64,000 nt of DNA, taken from contig NZ_CP144906.1 in assembly GCF_036699995.1 (NCBI RefSeq), forward strand, positions 992,001 through 1,056,000. The letters run 5' to 3'. Position numbers and translations under genes: made by a program. Numbering within the stretch: position 1 is the first letter of the stretch; every line of letters starts with the position of its first letter. This DNA is from Clostridium beijerinckii (GTDB lineage Bacteria; Bacillota; Clostridia; Clostridiales; Clostridiaceae). The notes beneath the pieces are model-generated. The model was not told where the DNA came from and did no database searches. It worked only from the letters and a program-made list of their open reading frames with translations. Shown here one piece after another: positions 63,338 to 64,000 of this stretch.

Positions 63338-64000
63338 AGGAAGATTTTAGAGCTCCAATAAATATTTTTTCTGATGTAAATTATTATCATTATATAGTTC
63401 AATACGAAGGTAACATTGAAGAGGAAGTTTCAAAACAGCCAGGGTACTATGCAACTATAATTGATAATCAATATGCTATATTATCTGCACCTGTAGAGCT
63501 TGATACAGGTACAGCGGTTCCAGTTTTTTCTACTGTAATATATAGAGCTTTTTCAGATATATTTACGCTGGAAGAAGTTTCTCCAATTGAAGCATCCCAA
63601 GCTAATTTTTTGCAATTAGAACTGCCATTAAGACTTACAGGGAGAGGAGTAAATGTAGCGATTATGGATTCGGGTATTGACTATTTAAATAATGAATTTA
63701 TAAGAGAAAATGGTCAAACTAAAATAGAATATATTTGGGATCAAACTATAAATTCTGGGCAGCAAACTGGAGAGAATGGGGTTCCTTTCGGAAGTGTCTA
63801 CAATAGAAGTACAATACAGCAAGCAATAGATGCTTTTAGGGCTGGACAGTCTCCTTATGACATAGTTCCAACTAAAGATGAAATAGGTCATGGAACAAAT
63901 ATGGCAGGGATAATTGGAGCGGTTGGAAAAAATCCTAATTTGAAGGGGATGGTTCCAGAATGCGATTTTGTTGTGGTAAAGCTTCTTGAAAATATTGCTT
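63334..64000 (+). CDS. Second Csp-type germination protease (5' part)
   Basis: The first 222 codons of a second subtilase, continuing past the right edge. ATG 63334 overlaps the stop of the preceding csp gene (ATGA), so translation is coupled. Asp112 (IMDSGIDYLNNEF) and His186 (EIGHGTNMAG) are present; the serine lies outside. The N-terminal prodomain (HYIVQYEGNIEEEV) parallels the first gene, so the two are tandem duplicates. Whether a third csp or sleC follows cannot be seen. Confidence 0.92.
   Translation, partial: MKEDFRAPINIFSDVNYYHYIVQYEGNIEEEVSKQPGYYATIIDNQYAILSAPVELDTGTAVPVFSTVIYRAFSDIFTLEEVSPIEASQANFLQLELPLRLTGRGVNVAIMDSGIDYLNNEFIRENGQTKIEYIWDQTINSGQQTGENGVPFGSVYNRSTIQQAIDAFRAGQSPYDIVPTKDEIGHGTNMAGIIGAVGKNPNLKGMVPECDFVVVKLLENIA

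Noticed and set aside
1..64000. Prophage, integrative element or tRNA genes
   Set aside because: I found no phage structural genes, integrase, transposase or cloverleaf-like sequence; the accessory segments look like ordinary gene insertions.

Overview
The window is low-GC, mostly plus-strand DNA from an endospore-forming Firmicute. Gene content (spoIIAB-sigF, spoVAC/AD/AE, gpr, spoIIP, yqfC/yqfD, cotS-like, Csp subtilases), ferredoxin-style siroheme reductase, pyruvate phosphate dikinase and AT-biased codon use point to Clostridium sensu stricto. A relative of the C. beijerinckii/saccharoperbutylacetonicum group is my inference; no species marker was tested.

Layout. 1-3.3 kb: end of the spoIIA operon (spoIIAB, sigF) followed by spoVAC-spoVAD-spoVAE, whose products move dipicolinic acid. 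3.5-8.8 kb: a P-type ATPase-like protein with several altered signature motifs, a ComEC lacking its C-terminal nuclease-like domain, and holA. 8.9-16.2 kb: rpsT (minus), then gpr-spoIIP-yqxA-like-lepA, a TerB-like gene and hemW. 16.4-21.4 kb: CIRCE-controlled hrcA-grpE-dnaK-dnaJ. 21.5-25 kb: a siroheme sulfite/nitrite reductase, trmB and a repeat-filled intergenic region (octamer array, 38-bp array, two diverged copies of a GC-richer block); these separate dnaJ from prmA. 25-38 kb: prmA-rsmE-mtaB, hinT, rpsU-yqeY, yqfC-yqfD-yqfF-ybeY-dgkA(PAP2 fusion)-era-recO-DUF4342, CcpN-like regulator. 38-47 kb: ppdK, then an accessory insert (tetR divergent from an MFS exporter, isochorismatase-like hydrolase, metallo-beta-lactamase-fold protein, cotS-like gene). 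46-53 kb: dgt-dnaG-rpoD-trmK-nif3 and the RNase P RNA. 53.5-61.3 kb: a plant-sugar locus: GPH symporter, solitary sugar-binding protein, YesM/YesN-type two-component system and GH43 beta-xylosidase. 61.5 kb to the end: two overlapping Csp germination proteases, the second cut by the window edge.

How the genes work together. Most of the window is a core backbone that links translation, replication, stress response and sporulation genes in an order close to Bacillus subtilis, minus phoH and cdd. Three inserts break it: the reductase/trmB/repeat block, the efflux block and the xyloside locus. In the xyloside locus the binding protein has Gly where a lipobox Cys would be expected and no ABC permease or ATPase gene is nearby. 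This fits a role as a sensing subunit for the neighbouring histidine kinase, while uptake is by the GPH symporter and hydrolysis by the cytoplasmic xylosidase. That scheme is inference.

Points most worth a second look: the motif-degenerate P-type ATPase next to spoVA, the binding-protein/histidine-kinase pair, the repeat region at 24.1-24.9 kb, the hairpin element in front of rsmE, and the palindromes between tetR and the MFS gene.
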